From JACKIP01 sp963710165 (GTDB taxonomy: Bacteria > Pseudomonadota > Alphaproteobacteria > Micavibrionales > Micavibrionaceae), in NCBI GenBank assembly GCA_963710165.1, contig CAVPYZ010000004.1, forward strand, positions 62,001 through 126,000: 64,000 nt of DNA. The letters are read 5' to 3'. The notes beneath the pieces are model-generated. The model saw nothing but the letters and a program-made list of their open reading frames with translations, had not been told where the DNA came from and ran no database searches. Numbering within the stretch: the stretch's first letter is position 1; the number at the start of each line of letters is the position of its first letter. A program made the translations under genes and the position numbers. Positions 8,199-18,613 of the stretch are shown here, one piece after another.

Positions 8199-9374
8199 AT
8201 GCCCGATCGCGTTATCACCCGTAGTCAGGATTTAGACGACTTTTGTCGCGCCTGTAAGGGGACGCCTTATTTAACGGTCGATACGGAGTTCTTGCGCGAA
8301 AAGACCTACTATCCCGGTTTATGCCTGATCCAATTGGGTAAGCCGGAAACTGATCATAGCCCCGCAATGGCTGTGGCGGTTGACCCGCTTTCGGGCGATA
8401 TTAATCTGTCTTGTCTGGAATCATTATTTTTTGACGAAGCCATTGTCAAAGTTTTCCATGCGGCGCGGCAGGATCTGGAAATTATGATGCAGCTGTTTGA
8501 CGGGCGCATTCCTGCCCCGCTCTTTGACACGCAAATTGCGGCGATGGTGACGGGATATGGCGATCAAATCGGCTATCAGTCTCTGGTAAAGCAAATATGC
8601 AATGTGGAGCTGGATAAAACCAATCAATATACCAACTGGTCGAAACGTCCGCTAAGTTCTGATCAGGTTGATTATGCGCTGGCTGATGTTACGTATCTGC
8701 GTGATATTTATGAGACGCTTGTGCGGCAACTGGATCAATCAGGGCGTACGTTCTGGGTTCAGGAAGAGCTGAGCAATCTGTCCGACCCCGAAACAATTCA
8801 GACCAACCCGGATCATGCCTGGGAGCGGGTAAAAGTGCGCTCTGACAAGCCCAAAGTCATGGTGGTGTTAAAGGCGCTGGCCGCGTGGCGTGAGCGGGAA
8901 GCAATGGCACAGGATAAGCCGAAGCATTTTATTATCCGTGACGAGGTTCTGGCCGAGCTTGCCAAGCAATCCCCCAAAAATGATAAAGTTTTGGACAATA
9001 TCCGTGGTCTGCCCGAAAAATATAAAAGGGGTGAGCGCGCAAAGGATCTGATCACACGTATTAAAACAGCATTGGCGAGTGATAAGGCAACATGGCCCAA
9101 ACCAAAAAAACGCAGAATGTTTCCGCAGGAGCTGGTTCCCGCGCTGGAAATGCTGAAAATGCTTTTGAAGATTCAAGCGGCGGAGCATGGTCTGGTATCA
9201 CGTATTATTGCCAATGCCGATGATCTGGAAACGTTTTTGTTAAATCCCGAGGAGGAAACAAAAATTATGCAAGGATGGCGTAAAGACATATTCGGTCGGC
9301 ATGCAAAAGATATGTTTGATGGCAAACTGGCTCTAAAACTTCAAAAGAAGCGTATTATTTTACAGGCGGTGTAG
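8199..9374 (+). CDS. rnd: Ribonuclease D
   Basis: A 391-residue 3'-5' exoribonuclease acting in tRNA 3' processing. The DEDD exonuclease domain fills residues 1-180: Exo I VDTEFLRE, Exo II around FHAARQDLEIM, and Exo III near VDYALADVTYLRDIY. HRDC-type helical domains follow, with RDEVLAELAKQSP in the first. Length matches bacterial RNase D (about 375-390). AAGGATTAT gives a good ribosome site for the ATG at 8199. It follows the DotM-like gene closely, probably by chance of operon layout, and is only two genes from the tRNA cluster. Confidence 0.95.
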   Translation: MPDRVITRSQDLDDFCRACKGTPYLTVDTEFLREKTYYPGLCLIQLGKPETDHSPAMAVAVDPLSGDINLSCLESLFFDEAIVKVFHAARQDLEIMMQLFDGRIPAPLFDTQIAAMVTGYGDQIGYQSLVKQICNVELDKTNQYTNWSKRPLSSDQVDYALADVTYLRDIYETLVRQLDQSGRTFWVQEELSNLSDPETIQTNPDHAWERVKVRSDKPKVMVVLKALAAWREREAMAQDKPKHFIIRDEVLAELAKQSPKNDKVLDNIRGLPEKYKRGERAKDLITRIKTALASDKATWPKPKKRRMFPQELVPALEMLKMLLKIQAAEHGLVSRIIANADDLETFLLNPEEETKIMQGWRKDIFGRHAKDMFDGKLALKLQKKRIILQAV

Positions 9375-9459
9375 GCTGAAGCTACTCTCTTGATTTTTTG
9401 TTTTGAAATTACATTTCAATTATTAACCCTCTTTCCTCACTCATATAAAGGAGACAATC

Positions 9460-10194
9460 ATGTCACAAGAAAACATGAACAGCACCGCGCGTGGAACAAT
9501 TAAAATACATGAGCGTGATATTCGCGGTCAAACCAATATGGGCTGGTTAAACAGCCATCATACATTCTCGTTTGGCGGTTTTTCAGACCCGACCCGCATG
9601 GGCTTTCGCAGCCTGCGCGTGATAAATGATGATGTTGTTGCCCCGGGATCGGGCTTTGGCAAACACCCGCATGCGAATATGGAGATTATATCATATGTTC
9701 TGGACGGCGCGTTGGAACATAAGGATTCCATGGGCACAGGCTCCGTTATTCAGGCTGGTGATATTCAGTATATGAGCGCGGGTCGTGGTGTGACCCATTC
9801 GGAGTTCAATCATTCCGAAGATCATCCGGTGCATTTTTATCAAATATGGATTCAACCGAACGTGCAAAATGCAGAGCCTGCTTATGCCCAGAAAACATTA
9901 ACAGAAGGCAGTGTAAATGAAGACTTTACCCTGATTGCAGATGAAAACGGTACGGATAATGCCATTAAAATTCGTCAGGATGTGAAGCTGTTTTTTGCCC
10001 GCCCAACGGAAGGCACAGAGATTTCATATAGCTTTGATCAGGGTCGCGGTGGATTTGTGCAAGTAATGCGTGGGCAAATTACCCTTGACGGGGAAATTCT
10101 GAAAGAAGGTGATGGCGCGCAAATTGAGCATCTGGATCATATTGCGATCAGGGCGATGGTTGACAGCGAAGTGATGTTATTCGATCTGGCGTAA
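9460..10194 (+). CDS. Pirin family protein (YhhW-type bicupin)
   Basis: A 244-residue cytoplasmic protein of the pirin/YhhW family. The first cupin carries the metal motif HPHANMEIISYVLDG, followed by LEHKDSMG, then GRGVTHSEFN, giving the expected His and Glu ligands. The second, degenerate cupin ends the protein. Members bind Fe or other metals; some are quercetinases, and the true substrate is generally unknown. Preceded by AAGGAGACAATC, a strong ribosome site. It is convergent with glucokinase, with a single base between the stops, and shows no obvious operon partner. Confidence 0.93.
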   Translation: MSQENMNSTARGTIKIHERDIRGQTNMGWLNSHHTFSFGGFSDPTRMGFRSLRVINDDVVAPGSGFGKHPHANMEIISYVLDGALEHKDSMGTGSVIQAGDIQYMSAGRGVTHSEFNHSEDHPVHFYQIWIQPNVQNAEPAYAQKTLTEGSVNEDFTLIADENGTDNAIKIRQDVKLFFARPTEGTEISYSFDQGRGGFVQVMRGQITLDGEILKEGDGAQIEHLDHIAIRAMVDSEVMLFDLA

Positions 10195-10195
10195 C

Positions 10196-11155
10196 TTATA
10201 ATTTGGCGGAAGCGATCAGGTCGGCCTGTAATCCCACGAATGCAATATGCGGATGGTCAATCAGGTAGACAGGAATTTCCGCCAGATAATTTTTGAAACG
10301 GCCTTTTGCCAGAAACTCTTCATAGAATGAGCTGTTGAAGAAAAAATCACCCAGTTTTGCGGGGATACCACCTGCAATATAAACGCCGCCAAACGCGCCA
10401 ATAGAAATGGCCAGATTACCCGCGGCAGAGCCAAGAAAACGGCACATTTTATCAAGTGCTTCTTCGCATACTTTACATTTTTGCTGCAGAGCAAGCTCAC
10501 TAATTTCCGGTGCTGTGCGCTCTGGTAGATCATCATGCCCGTCCAGAATGCGAATGGCATTATACAGATTGACGAGACCTTTGCCTGAGCATACACGTTC
10601 AGCGGAGACGTGGCTGTATTTATAACGCAGGGTACGGAACAGATCGAATTCACGCTGGGTCTTGGCAGGCATAGTAATATGACCGCCTTCTGCCGGCAGG
10701 GGCAGATAGGTTCCGTCGCCTTTATTCACCAAAGACGCAACACCCAGACCAGTTCCCGGCCCCAGAACAGCGCGTGGTCTATTATTGTCGCCCGCACCGC
10801 CGCCAATCTTTTTTAGATATTTTTCGTCGATATGGGGCAGGGAAAGCGCAATCGCTTCGAAATCATTCATCAGATGGAATGATCTTAAATCCAGTTCTTT
10901 ACGGGTTTCCTCGATAGAAAATTTCCACAGGTTATTTGTCATTTCAAACCAGTCGCCTGTCACGGGTCCGGCGATTGCAAATGAGGCAACATGCGGCATT
11001 TTTTCCGGCTTGACCATCTCAAGATAATGACGCGCGGCATCGGCGATAGTGCCGTGATCTTCACATTGAAGAACCTTTGATTCAAAAACCCCTTCATCAT
11101 TGGCAAGCGCAAAACGTGCATTGGTCGCGCCAATGTCTGCTATAAGTCCGAACAT
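10196..11155 (-). CDS. glk: Glucokinase
   Basis: A 319-residue ROK-unrelated glucokinase of the E. coli Glk type, phosphorylating glucose with ATP. Visible motifs are the N-terminal phosphate loop LIADIGATNARFAL, the substrate segment FHLMNDFEAIALSLP, LGPGTGLGVASL, the glucose-contacting PLPAEGGHI, and SIGAFGGVYIAGGIPAKL near the C terminus. Length is normal. It is divergent from the trehalose operon; the shared 190-base gap could co-regulate glucose and trehalose metabolism. Glucose released by the GH13 enzyme next door is a plausible substrate source. Confidence 0.95.
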   Translation of the reverse strand: MFGLIADIGATNARFALANDEGVFESKVLQCEDHGTIADAARHYLEMVKPEKMPHVASFAIAGPVTGDWFEMTNNLWKFSIEETRKELDLRSFHLMNDFEAIALSLPHIDEKYLKKIGGGAGDNNRPRAVLGPGTGLGVASLVNKGDGTYLPLPAEGGHITMPAKTQREFDLFRTLRYKYSHVSAERVCSGKGLVNLYNAIRILDGHDDLPERTAPEISELALQQKCKVCEEALDKMCRFLGSAAGNLAISIGAFGGVYIAGGIPAKLGDFFFNSSFYEEFLAKGRFKNYLAEIPVYLIDHPHIAFVGLQADLIASAKL

Positions 11156-11344
11156 TTCGTCCCTGTCTATTGTTACCGAATAAGTCTTAGAGAAAGAATG
11201 ATTTTAAATCAAGTAAACTGTATTATGTATTTTCAACATAGCAAAATTGATTTTAACGCATGTTACATACCGAATATTTTGTTGAGACTTTGTTAGATCG
11301 TGCTTATAGTGCATTCACATAATAAAATATATATAAGGTGTGTT

Positions 11345-12930
11345 ATGACTGTTTTTACCGAAATAAGTCCCGAAATAGACAAAGTTATTATTGTTTCAAC
11401 GCGGGTTCCATCAGAAGCACAGCCAATATCAGGTGGTATGGCACCAGCAGTTAAAGCGTCATGTGCTTACTTTGGTGAATCAGGTATGGTACGGGGTCTC
11501 TAATTCCGGCTGCAATATCAAAAGAAGGTTTAAATGGTCAGGCATGTGTCGAATTTGGTGATGCAACACAAACTGTTAACCATGTTGATAGATACCGTAA
11601 AGAGGGTATACAGATCGTCCGTGCCACCGCAGGTGATAATGAATTTGAAGGACATTATAATCATTTTAGTAACGAGTTTATATGGCCACTTTCACATGAT
11701 AGGGCGGACATCACACGCACCCCCGATAATGTAGATATTGTTGCAAACGGAACTGTCAATAACAGATTGGCAAGACAGATTGCTGACCACTTAAAAAAAA
11801 CAAATGATACAACAACGCCTGTTTGGATACATGATTATCATCATATGAATTTACCGTCATTATTACGCGGGCAAGGTGTGACTAATCCCGTTGTGTTTTT
11901 CAATCACATCCCGATGCCTGATGCAGATACGCTAGAAGCCATCGGCGAAGAGGCGCGCATTCAATTTCGTAGTTATATTCGTGAACTGAAACATGCGGAT
12001 GTTGTTTTGTTTCAATCCGATATTACTGCAAATCGTTTTCTGAATGCATTGGGTCAAAAAGGATTAGGGCTTGATCCATATGAAACAGCGCAAGTTGATA
12101 TTTCCGGTGAAAGTATTTTGATTGGTAATTTTCCAATCAGTATAAATGTTCCAGATATAACAAAAAAAGCAAATATGGGGACGCTTGTTTCGCAGGGTGG
12201 TATGAATTTACGCGATAGAATGGTTGCCGATAATATTTTTATAGATTTTGCCAGAGCAGATTATTCAAAAGGTTTGTTGGAAAGAGCGAATGCGTTCAAA
12301 CAAATGATGAATGAGCGCGCAGATTTGAAAGGCAAAGCACAGCTTGTTATGGGGGCAGAGCCCTCGCGCACCGACATTCCTGCCTATATTGACTATGTAC
12401 GTGAACTTAAAGCCATTACAGCAGAGATTAATGCCGATCAAACGCTTTGGGTTGATGGACAGCCCCCCATTGTTTTGCTGAATGAGCGAGTAGATCATGA
12501 AGATGTCGTACAATTGTTAAGAAATGACAGAGCCGGTCAGAGAAAGATTGGTGCCATTACCGCATGGCGTGACGGTATGAATTTGGTGTGTAAAGAATTT
12601 ATGATGGCGCAAGACACAGATAATGCAGGTGTTTTGATCCTCTCTAACGGAACAGGGGCGGCACATGAAAAAGGTTTTAGACGCAACGCTGTGACGTATG
12701 ATCCGCAACAAGATAAAAGCGATAATCTGGTAAATGCAATGACCAGAGCCATTGACATGTCACAAGAAGAGGCAAATCGTCGCGCAACTGCGGGACAAGC
12801 GTACTTAAAAGAGTTTGATTTGGGTCGTTGGGCATTGGAAACCGTCGGCGTTATGAAAGATCTGCAATCCGGTGGCGAAAGCCCAGAATTGAAAGCCGCG
12901 CAGCCATCAGTCTTAGAAATAAATAATTAA
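11345..12930 (+). CDS. otsA: Trehalose-6-phosphate synthase, frameshifted
   Basis: GT20 glycosyltransferase making trehalose-6-phosphate from UDP-glucose and glucose-6-phosphate. The reading frame begins at 11345 (AAGGTG site; IIVSTRVPSE..GGMAPAVKAS) and hits a stop at 11501. The next frame is open from about 11494 and carries WIHDYHHMNLPSLL, FFNHIPMPD, FARADYSKGLLERANAF and NDRAGQRKIGA. Adding one base near 11491-11500 joins them into 528 residues, close to the family size. No slippery signal is visible, so a lost base or sequencing error is likelier than programmed shifting. First gene of the otsA-otsB-GH13 operon. Confidence 0.88.
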
Positions 12931-12945
12931 AGAAGAAAACGTATC

Positions 12946-13827
12946 ATGTTCAATAACAATCAATTAAATCTTCAGACAAGAATAGCGCAAGCGATAGCTG
13001 ACGGCCGAAGAGTTCGCCTTATTTCAGATTTTGACGGAACGCTATCTCCGTTTACGGATCAACCGGATCAGGCTTACTTTGATCCAGAAGCGGAAAAAGG
13101 ATTCTTTGATCTTGTCGCTCGTGACGAAGTTGAAGGTGCAATTCTTACGGGGCGTGAGGTTGCTTTTATGACGGGCATTATAAACGACGAAGTTGATATA
13201 ATTGGCAGCCACGGCGTAGAATATCTGGGAGCTAATGGTACACAACGCGCCCACCAATTTAGCGATGTCGAGAAAGAACTCATTCAAAGTGTGAAAGACC
13301 GTATCAGGTCACTGGCCGCGCATAATGAAGGAAAAATAGCAGTGGAGTTGGAAAAAAGCGGATGCGTTTCAGCGAAAACCGATGACATCAATTTGTTGCA
13401 AGCTGCACAAGATATTATTTCACAAGGCGTTGCAGCACAAGAAAACCATCTTCGGACATTTGTGATGGCACTTGAAAGCGATCAGGAAGTCGAAATGCGC
13501 CCCAATGAAGATGTATTTGGGAAAGGATATGGTATAGATAATTTTATCCAGCCTGCGCCTGACGATCTGGTTATCTTTATAGGGGATAGCTTTAAAGCGG
13601 AAAGCGGTACAGATGTTTCGGCCGCCGCAAATGTTCGTGCACGAGGTGATAATGGCATAGTTATACGTGTTGATAACGGGCGGGTTACGGCAGAAGATAT
13701 ATCGAAGATGCCACGCCGCACGTTACATATGACAGCCCCGCGCATTTGGGCATGGCCTTACAACAAATTAACCATATTGTTTTATCAATGCAAAGAACGC
13801 CTTCTTACGATCTTATGTAAGAAATAG
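12946..13827 (+). CDS. otsB: Trehalose-6-phosphate phosphatase
   Basis: A 293-residue HAD-family phosphatase that removes phosphate from trehalose-6-phosphate. HAD motif I is ISDFDGTLSPF (D28, D30), motif II lies in GAILTGRE, and motif IV is VIFIGDSFKAESGTD. The C-terminal 40 residues, basic and hydrophobic (KLTILFYQCKERLLTILCKK), extend beyond the catalytic core and are unusual. It sits 15 bases after otsA and 69 bases before the GH13 gene, completing the two-step trehalose pathway. Confidence 0.92.
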   Translation: MFNNNQLNLQTRIAQAIADGRRVRLISDFDGTLSPFTDQPDQAYFDPEAEKGFFDLVARDEVEGAILTGREVAFMTGIINDEVDIIGSHGVEYLGANGTQRAHQFSDVEKELIQSVKDRIRSLAAHNEGKIAVELEKSGCVSAKTDDINLLQAAQDIISQGVAAQENHLRTFVMALESDQEVEMRPNEDVFGKGYGIDNFIQPAPDDLVIFIGDSFKAESGTDVSAAANVRARGDNGIVIRVDNGRVTAEDISKMPRRTLHMTAPRIWAWPYNKLTILFYQCKERLLTILCKK

Positions 13828-13896
13828 TGCTTTTATAAAAAGATATTTTATTGTAAGAAGCGTTAAATATTAATATCCAAAAGGACACCTCTTTCT

Positions 13897-15529
13897 ATGA
13901 CGAATAACAATGAATGGTGGCGCGGTTGCGTTATGTATCAGGTCTATCCACGAAGCTATTGCGATTCCAAAGGCGATGGTGTTGGTGACTTGCGTGGTAT
14001 TATCGGGAAACTGTCATACATCAAGTCGATAGGAGCGGAGGCAATTTGGTTGTCACCTTTCTTTAAATCGCCGATGAAAGATTTTGGCTATGATATTTCC
14101 GATTATAGATCAGTTGATCCGATTTTTGGGAGTATTCAGGATTTTAAGGATTTGCTGGAAGAGGCACATCATATCGGTCTGAAAATCCTGATTGATCAGG
14201 TGTGGTCGCATACCTCGGACGAGCATAGATGGTTTAGGAACAGCCGTCAAAGTCGCGATACACATATGGCGGATTGGTATGTCTGGGCAGATGCAAACGC
14301 GGATGGTACGCCGCCGAATAACTGGCTGTCTTATTTTGGTGGTCCTGCCTGGACGTGGGATGCGCGTCGTGAACAATATTATTTGCATCACTTCCTTTCC
14401 ACACAGCCGAATTTGAATTTGCATAATCCCGAAGTTGTACAGGAAATTAAGAATACTGCTGCCTATTGGCTGGATATGGGGGTTGACGGTTTCCGTCTGG
14501 ATACGGCGCATACCTATATCTATGATAAAGACCTGCGTTCCAATCCGGCGCGTGGGCATAATGAACCATGGCCTGCGGATTTGCCCAAATCGAATCCGAT
14601 GGCACGTCAAAAACGCGTCCACAGCATGAATACGCCAGACAATATCGGTTTTATTGAGGAATTACGCACACATATCAACCAATGGGATGAACGTTGCTTA
14701 CTGGCCGAGGCGGGCGGTGATGATGCCGAGGCAGAAGCCGCAAGCTATGTTCAAACAGGCAAGCGATTTCACATGGCCTATTCTTTCGGACTGGTGGGGT
14801 CTACCATGAAGGAAGACGATATTGTTAAAACCGTTCAACGCGTTGAAGATTTGATTGAAGACGGTTGGCTGTGCTGGTCGACGGGTAATCATGATTTTCA
14901 AACGCGCGATCAGCCGCGTAAACCCGCATTATCATGATACGGCATCCCTTGCAAAATATCTGATGGCGTTGGGGCTGTCTTTGCGCGGTAGCTTTTGTAT
15001 TTATCAAGGCGAGGAACTGGGATTGCCGCAAGCCGAACTTGCTTTTGAAGATCTGGTTGATCCGTATGATATTGCGCTTTACCCCGAACATGTCGGTCGT
15101 GACGGGTGCCGTACGCCGATGCCATGGATGAAGTCCGCACCGAATGCAGGTTTCAGCAGCACAAACGGTAAAATATGGTTGCCAATTCCAACAGAACATG
15201 TCGGCTTAGCGGTGGACCGACAGGAAAAAGATGAAAATTCCGTTTTGAATACCTATCGTCGATTTATTGCATGGCGCGCCGAGCATCCTGCGCTTAGATG
15301 GGGTGACTTTAAGTTTGTGACTATTGATACGGAAGGTGTGATCGGCTTTACCAGATCGTATGAAGGTGAAACCATATTATGTTTGTATAACACAACGGAA
15401 GATGCACGGTCATTGACGCATGATCAATCCGTTCAATCCTTTGAAGAGCATGTTAGCCATGGAATAGATGTGAAGGGTCAAAAAATTGATTTAGACGCAT
15501 ATGGCTACGGATTTTTCAAGCTGACTTAA
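13897..15529 (+). CDS. GH13 alpha-glucosidase, frameshifted
   Basis: An alpha-amylase-family enzyme (GH13, oligo-1,6-glucosidase / alpha-glucosidase type) of about 543 residues once repaired. WWRGCVMYQVYPRSY opens the barrel; DGFRLDTAHT holds the nucleophile Asp and LLAEAGGDD the acid/base Glu, with TGNHD at strand 7. The first frame ends at 14937; the second frame continues with RAISRVNPHYHDTASLAKYL. One surplus base near 14895-14902 (TTTT or AAA run) explains the break. Such enzymes accompany otsAB in alphaproteobacteria and may hydrolyse alpha-glucosides or trehalose-related sugars. Its stop overlaps the hdaA stop on the other strand. Confidence 0.88.
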
Positions 15530-16125
15530 AGTAGTTTGGATAAAATCGGAATGGTGACGCCCTGTTTTTTGGATAGGGCGGCGTGGTCTGCCTTCTCAAC
15601 CAGATCGCGCGCGGCGCTGTAGCTGCGTTCTATACGCGGTATGATATAGCTGATCACTTCTACGGGAACAGATATCTGGCGGTCATGAAATAACTTCATC
15701 AACATCGCGGATAGCAACATATCATCCGGTGGCTCTATCCCGACGGAAGGGGCGGCTTTTAAACGTGATGCCAGATCGGGCAGGGTAAAGTCCTTATTTT
15801 GTATTGGCGCGGTGGCAGATAGCAGCAGAGAGGTATCATTTTCTTTCGCCATGTTATAGAGATGAAATAGCTCCTCTTCCCTATCACGCGTACCGATCCA
15901 TTCGTCAATATCATCAATAAAGTGCTGTTCCGAACGGGTGTGCCAGACGGCGCCCAGATGGGTTTTTCCCGATGCGGGCGGGCCATACAGAATAAGGGCG
16001 GGCGCGGGCCAATCAGGCCAGCGATCAATCCAGTCAACTGCAACCTGATTGGACGGGGCGATCATAAAATCCTCACGCCCCATTGCATTACGATGACCAA
16101 GATCAAGCGGTATTTGCTGATGCAT
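15526..16125 (-). CDS. hdaA: HdaA-like DnaA-homologous regulator
   Basis: An AAA+ protein of 199 residues related to DnaA domain III and Hda/HdaA, which stimulates ATP hydrolysis by DnaA to prevent re-initiation. The N terminus QQIPLDLGHR resembles a beta-clamp-binding element. The Walker A is LYGPPASGKTHLGAVW, the Walker B region is HFIDDIDEWIG, and sensor 2 lies near RIERSYSAARDLVEKAD. I chose the Met just before the clamp motif (16125); in-frame Met codons at 16155 and 16227 would overlap perM. It closes the DUF2066-perM-hdaA operon. Confidence 0.82.
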   Translation of the reverse strand: MHQQIPLDLGHRNAMGREDFMIAPSNQVAVDWIDRWPDWPAPALILYGPPASGKTHLGAVWHTRSEQHFIDDIDEWIGTRDREEELFHLYNMAKENDTSLLLSATAPIQNKDFTLPDLASRLKAAPSVGIEPPDDMLLSAMLMKLFHDRQISVPVEVISYIIPRIERSYSAARDLVEKADHAALSKKQGVTIPILSKLL

Positions 16126-16138
16126 ATTTTTGTGTGGG

Positions 16139-17246
16139 TTACTCTTCTGTACCATCGCCTTGATAATAGGCGGATTTCTTATATTGCTCAATGGCAAAAC
16201 CAAGAATAACGCTGGCGACGGCGGCAACCGGTACCGCGATTAACATGCCCGTAATTCCCATAAGCGACGCCCCCGCAAGCAAGGCAAAAAACACCCAGAG
16301 CGGATGAAGTCCGACACTGTCACCGACAATTTTCGGGGTGAGGACATTGCCTTCAATCAATTGGCCAACTAAAAAGATTGAGGCGATAATTGCCGTGTAG
16401 GAAAGTGTGCCTTCCTGTGAAAATGCCACACCAATACTGACCAGTAAGCCAACGGTCGAGCCAACCATTGGAATGATGCACAAAACACCACTGACAAAAC
16501 CAATCAACACACCGTAATTCAATCCGGCAACACTAAGCGCGACGGCGTAAGAAACACCTAAAATTAAAGCGACACTAAACTGGCCACGAATAAAACCGGA
16601 GATTTTAGTATTCATTTCCGCAGCCAGGCTTTTCACCGTATCTTGATAGGGGCGCGGGATCATATTCTCTGTCCATTTTGAGAGGCGCGGCCACTCATTC
16701 ATCATGAAATAAGCGATGATAATGGTAAAAAGAGGTATTGTTATAACACTGATCAGGCTTTGCCCAATGCCGGCAATGGCCATTGCCACAGGGCCGCTGA
16801 CTTTTACGGCTTCTTTTACATTATCGCCAATGGCTTCCTTGATTTCTTGTTCGCCGCCCAGACCAAGACGTTTTTGGATGTAATCGACCCATGGCAGCGC
16901 CATATCACGGATTGTCTCTATAATACCCGGAAGGGCGTCAATAAATTGTAATAATTCTTCAATTAAAAGCGGCAGAAGTATCGCCAAAACAACACTGAGG
17001 AATATTAGAAATGAACCAAGGATAAGCAGGATTGATGCCTTACGCTTCACACGGTTATGTTGCTGCACTTGTAAAACCAGCGGATTCAGAAGGTAGGCGA
17101 TAATCGCACCCAGTATAAAGGGCAACAGAATATCGTTAAATAGCCATAAGAACAGAAGGGTAAAAATCAGGAAATCCGACCAGCCCGATGAACGGGGCGG
17201 ATAGTTCCAGAAGGGGGCGGCGTTTGTTTTTGTTTGCTGTACTCAT
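16139..17246 (-). CDS. PerM/AI-2E-family membrane transporter, frameshifted
   Basis: About 368 residues in the PerM (AI-2E transporter) family, with seven or eight membrane helices: LPFILGAIIAYLLNP, ILLILGSFLIFLSVVLAILLP, VITIPLFTIIIAYFMM, and the C-terminal block ILVGQLIEGNVLTPKIVGDS typical of the family. The start at 17246 (MSTANKNKRRP) is one frame away; removing one C from the five-base run at 17213-17217 gives RRPFWNYPPRSSGWSDFLIF and joins the parts. The ATG overlaps the preceding gene's TAA (TAATG), predicting coupled translation. The transported substrate is not known. Confidence 0.85.
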
Positions 17247-18510
17247 TATGATCCTGAAAAGCTGACTGTGTAATCGCCGTCCGTTTCCTGAAGCGTCACA
17301 TTGCGGTTATTAAGGCTTCTTTGAACCTGCGGCAGGGATTGCGACAAGATGCAGTTCCACCATGGCTGATTTCGGGGTTAGCGAAATAACGCGTACCTGA
17401 TGAATGCCGTTTTCCGCGCTCATGCTGTCTTTCAGACGTAGCCATTCCTGCGGTGTTTGAAAACGGCTTTTGGCACGTATGACTTGTTGTGTCGGGCTAG
17501 GTGCGGCTTGGAAAAACGGCACATCATCGTCACGGTCAATGTTGGGAATTTGTCCGCCCTCTGCCCCGGGGATTTGTACCGCACTTTGGTTGGTGCGTGA
17601 GGTCACGGCCGGATTGGAATTTCCGCGAATCTCCGCCATGATTTGTCCGGCGGCGACGCTGTAGGGATCAGCTTGTGGCCCGATCGGGCTATCAATAACT
17701 TTCCAGAGTTTTATGCCCTGATCATCCGATTTATAAAGCGTGGTGGTGATGCTGCCCGATGCCATTTCGCCAACGGCAACGACCATGTGATCAACCTGAT
17801 AGCGGGATAATAACTGTTCCACGGCTTGTCTGTTTTGCGGCAAGCTGTCGGAGGTATAACGCATATCGCTTAAATCGCCAATCGGCAGGATAAACCCGCG
17901 TCCGGCTGCGGTTGCATTTTCCAGTCGGCGCCATGTTTCCTGCCATTTATTACCTTGTCCCCATAACGCCACCATGCCGTTGCTCTTTCCAATAGGGAAG
18001 CAGAAGCGGTGGTTTTAGTACATTGGCTGTTTTGCGTACGTTATTATTTCCCTGCGCATAGAGCTGACTATATTGCGGGCCGGTATATCCCTGTTGCGGG
18101 TTACTGGGGTTGTAAGGCGCGTCGGGATCATTATTTGTTTCATTTGCAACTGTGATGCCTTGTTCATATTGGGTTTCCCGTGCGAACTCCTCGGAAGCCA
18201 GACGGCGAAAGCGGAAGGTGTATGTCGCGGCGTAGCGGTCGGGCGCAATCTGTTCATCAATCAGCTCAAAATCTTCGATCAGGGCGGGAATGCGGGCCTC
18301 ATCAAATTCCAGAACCTCGCCTTTGTTCAAGCTGCGAAACAGGGCTTTAAAGGCTTTTAATTGTGCGGCGTTAAAGGCTTTGTCACGAGCCTCAACAGGG
18401 TTCACATTTTTCAGATTTATTTTGACATTTTCAACCTCATACGCCTTTTGCGCATAGGCCGGAAGTGCGATCAAAACGAGCGCGAATAATATTAAAAATC
18501 TGGACATCAT
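17246..18510 (-). CDS. DUF2066 exported protein, two frameshifts
   Basis: A periplasmic protein of the DUF2066 family, about 420 residues when repaired. Residues 1-20 are a signal peptide (LILFALVLIALPAYA-Q). The body has VNPVEARDKAFNAAQLKAF, LLPYWK, then LWGQGNKWQETWRRLE, all family features. The frame breaks near 17986-17988 (AAA run, one surplus base) and again near 17345-17350. The third segment, PQVQRSLNNRNVTLQET..YTVSFSGS, ends at TAA overlapping the perM start. The corrected length is divisible by three. Function is unknown; the link to perM and hdaA is common in alphaproteobacteria. Confidence 0.8.
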
Positions 18511-18613
18511 GTGGCTTTTCCTAAAACTTTCCCATTTTTAGCCTATTTAAGGGCAGGAATACAGTAAAAATTTAGAAGGTGCAGAGAGCAGAACGCTATG
18601 CTAAAGAAAAAGA

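Noticed and set aside
11480..11510. Programmed frameshift in otsA
   Set aside because: No slippery heptamer, downstream hairpin or internal ribosome-like site is evident, and many other genes in the window show the same kind of one-base break.
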